Positions 62,229-64,000 of a stretch of DNA of 64,000 nucleotides are shown piece after piece. The notes beneath the pieces were generated by a model. The model had not been told where the DNA came from and ran no database searches. It saw only the letters and a program-made list of their open reading frames with translations. This DNA is from Flavobacteriales bacterium UBA2306 (lineage in GTDB: Bacteria; Bacteroidota; Bacteroidia; Flavobacteriales; Weeksellaceae). The stretch covers positions 676,712 to 740,711 of the forward strand of contig DDVS01000001.1 in the NCBI GenBank assembly GCA_002345565.1. The letters run 5' to 3'. The position numbers and the translations under genes are program-made. Every line of letters starts with the position of its first letter. The stretch's first letter is position 1.

Positions 62229-62708
62229 ATGAATTATCATTTTGCCAATCATAGACAAGTCAGAAAAAATTTGCTTGACATTTTACAAAATACTTCAGAA
62301 AAAGACCTTCTCACGATTCCTGACGGATTCAATAATAATATTTACTGGAATATCGCACATTGTATTGCCCAGCAACAATTACTTTGTTATTATCTCAGCG
62401 GAAATCAATTCCGAATTGACAAATATTGGGTAGAAACTTATAAAAAAGGAACATTTGCTAATGTAGATGTAAAACAGTCCGAAATGGAAGATTTGGCTTA
62501 TCTTCTGATAGAAACTTCAAAGATTTTGATGAAAGATTTCGACAATGATTTTTTCTCAGATTATACGCCTTATTCTACAAGTTTTGGGATTGATTTGAAG
62601 AATATTCAGGATGCAATTATTTTCAACAATATGCACGAGAGTATTCATTATGGTTACATTTTGGCTCAGAAAAGAGCTTTAATTGGGGAGGGACTCAGCA
62701 GTTTATAA
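62229..62708 (+). CDS. DinB-like four-helix protein
   Basis: 159 aa. Four helices with the DinB/YfiT metal-site pattern: NNNIYWNIAHCIAQQQLLCYYLSG (first His) and NNMHESIHYGYILAQKRAL (paired His of the last helix). Family members act as metal-dependent thiol transferases or hydrolases. The specific reaction is not readable. Clean promoter upstream; a small exported-protein gene follows by 21 nt. Confidence 0.8.
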   Translation: MNYHFANHRQVRKNLLDILQNTSEKDLLTIPDGFNNNIYWNIAHCIAQQQLLCYYLSGNQFRIDKYWVETYKKGTFANVDVKQSEMEDLAYLLIETSKILMKDFDNDFFSDYTPYSTSFGIDLKNIQDAIIFNNMHESIHYGYILAQKRALIGEGLSSL

Positions 62709-62729
62709 ATGATGAATTATAAGTGATAA

Positions 62730-63173
62730 ATGATTTCTTTTAATTTTAGATTTCTTTTTCCGATTTTAATTTTAGGATTATTATCATTTTCAAAATCTGA
62801 GAATGAAAGATTCAAATATTATCAACCAATCAGTAAAACTCAAGAAATTGAAGTTTTCTATCTAACTTGGCAAGACACTAACTTACCCAATTTCATCAAA
62901 ACATCGGACTACAAAAAGTACGTTGACAAAGCAGAATTAATTGATTATTGTTTCTACGTTGATTCCAAAGATCCAGAAAAAAGGAAGTTCAAAATCCCTG
63001 TAACGACAGATAAATTGATTAAGAGAATCCCATTGACAATCAAAGGAAAATTCTTTAAAACAAAACAATTTGATGATACTTTTCCTACTCCATTATTTGA
63101 AGATTTGCAAAAAACCGGTGATTTGAAATTCAAAACCGAGAATGATGAGTTTTTGGTTTTTGTTTTGGATTAA
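62730..63173 (+). CDS. Small exported protein of unknown function
   Basis: 147 aa. N-terminal hydrophobic segment (about 5-20, FRFLFPILILGLLSFS) looks like a signal peptide or anchor. The remainder is hydrophilic and beta-rich (EIEVFYLTWQDTNLPNF, YCFYVDSKDPEKRKFKIPVTTDKLIKRIPLTIKGKFF). No family recognised. It probably shares the dinB-like transcript. It is followed by an inverted-end repeat. Confidence 0.6.
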   Translation: MISFNFRFLFPILILGLLSFSKSENERFKYYQPISKTQEIEVFYLTWQDTNLPNFIKTSDYKKYVDKAELIDYCFYVDSKDPEKRKFKIPVTTDKLIKRIPLTIKGKFFKTKQFDDTFPTPLFEDLQKTGDLKFKTENDEFLVFVLD

Positions 63174-63198
63174 GAATTAAATCACAAAAATTTTCATT

Positions 63199-63306
63199 AA
63201 CCACATAGACACATAGATTTTAAAATTATTTTCAAGATAAAATAGACTAATAATCTATTTAACCTTTTGATATATTTTTTTTAATTTACTATGTGCCTAT
63301 GTGGTT
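63199..63306. repeat. Intergenic element with inverted ends, AACCACATAGACACATAG
   Basis: AACCACATAGACACATAG (63199-63216) and CTATGTGCCTATGTGGTT (63289-63306) are inverted with one change and enclose 72 nt of AT-rich DNA. Third copy of the family in the window. Confidence 0.82.
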
Positions 63307-63411
63307 TTTATTCATTAATCGTCGATTTGTGGTTCAATCTAGAACTTTACAGTTTTGTTAAGAGAAAACTAATTACAAAAACCTTACTTTTGTAAATTCA
63401 AAATCTCATTA

Positions 63412-64000
63412 ATGAATCCAGAGAAAAAAGACGATTTCATCTTCGGTCTTAGACCCGTTTTAGAAGCCTTAGAAGCAGGAAAAACTATTGACAAAATTTT
63501 TGTTCAAAATGCTTTGCAAGGTGAAATCTACATAGAACTCAAACAACTTTTATCAAAACATAACATTCGTCCCAACTACGTTCCCGTAGAAAAACTGAAT
63601 CGTTTTACGAGAAAAAACCATCAAGGTGTAGTTGCCTTCATATCTGATGTTCCTTTTCATAAAATTGAGGATGTTTTGCCTCAAATTTTCGAAGCAGGGA
63701 AAACACCTTTTATCCTTGTTCTTGATAGATTGACAGACGTTAGAAACTTCGGAGCTATTTGTAGAACCGCAGAATGTGTAGGCGTTGATGCTGTTGTAAT
63801 TCCTGAAAAAGGTGCAGCTCCAATCAACTCAGATGCTATTAAAACTTCGGCCGGAGCGATTTATAACATCAAAATCTGTAAAGAAAAAAATCTAGCACAT
63901 ACTGTTGATTTTCTGCAACAAAGCGGTGTTTGCGTTTTTGCGGCGACAGAAAAGGCGCAGAAATTGATATATGATGTCGACTTCAAGGAACCTTGTGCCA
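63412..64000 (+). CDS. rlmB: TrmH/SpoU-family rRNA 2'-O-methyltransferase, RlmB-like (partial)
   Basis: 196 residues visible, cut by the window edge. The start MNPEKKDDFIFGLRPVLEALEAG is the RlmB N-terminal substrate domain; the region to about 90 ends KNHQGVVAFISDV. The SPOUT methyltransferase domain begins with FILVLDRLTDVRNFGAICRTAE (motif 1, N-x-G-x-x-x-R) and continues with VVIPEKGAAPINSDAIKTSAGAI. The C-terminal motifs 2 and 3 lie beyond the window. In E. coli RlmB methylates G2251 of 23S rRNA. A -7 like TACTTTTG lies at 63385-63392, 19 nt before the ATG. Confidence 0.9.
   Translation, partial: MNPEKKDDFIFGLRPVLEALEAGKTIDKIFVQNALQGEIYIELKQLLSKHNIRPNYVPVEKLNRFTRKNHQGVVAFISDVPFHKIEDVLPQIFEAGKTPFILVLDRLTDVRNFGAICRTAECVGVDAVVIPEKGAAPINSDAIKTSAGAIYNIKICKEKNLAHTVDFLQQSGVCVFAATEKAQKLIYDVDFKEPCA

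Overview
The window looks like a piece of a Weeksellaceae (Chryseobacterium/Epilithonimonas-type) flavobacterial chromosome. Evidence in the sequence: AT-rich DNA, promoters of the Bacteroidetes type (TTG, about 19 nt, then TAnnTTTG) rather than sigma70 boxes, a T9SS type A sorting domain, a GLPGLI protein, an intact PafA-type phosphatase, and MoxR/DUF58/BatA/BatB genes. Genus is inference.

Layout. 1-13 kb: rpsA, a DbpA-like helicase, an SMP-30-type lipoprotein, a MerR regulator, a helix-hairpin-helix protein, then a minus-strand run rluF / outer-membrane protein / truB / uppP / DUF3098 / ftsX, then topoisomerase IB and nnr. 13-17 kb: mscL, a GLPGLI protein, and a BlaI plus M56 (BlaR1-like) pair with an operator-like dyad on its promoter. 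17.1-18.4 kb: a duplicated cassette of initiator tRNA, terminator, small GIY-YIG nuclease gene, tRNA 3'-half fragment and second terminator. 18.4-33 kb: housekeeping genes (Sua5/YciO-type, yaaA, prmC, rhomboid, a coupled parE-membrane protein-parC operon, ychF, mtgA) with two broken or tiny genes. 33.7-34.1 kb: Arg-Pro-Ser tRNA cluster. 34-47 kb: PGRP-type amidase lipoprotein, prmA, TonB receptor, uvrA, a HARE-HTH protein with a PD-(D/E)XK-like C-terminus, YceI, DUF2400, a PafA-like phosphatase, a Fur-family regulator. 47-52 kb: thioredoxin-reductase-like flavoprotein, two-component system, USP-like protein, YoaK-type membrane protein, trxB. 53-64 kb: holA, HsdR_N protein, MBOAT plus SGNH acyltransfer pair, shortened Bat operon, DinB protein and the start of an rlmB-like gene cut by the window edge.

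Most protein genes are ordinary. The unusual material is the tRNA/GIY-YIG cassette and several families of short structured repeats. One repeat family has paired base changes in its stem, supplies the last codons of topoisomerase IB, and lies in frame twice inside prmC. A second family has inverted ends reading AACCACATAGACACATAG and occurs three times between genes. Other regulatory candidates are phased TTyTAAT direct repeats downstream of the two-component genes, a perfect inverted pair of DnaA-box sequences at 42.5 kb, and leaderless-type promoters at two genes.

All family assignments are from reading motifs by eye; no database search was run.
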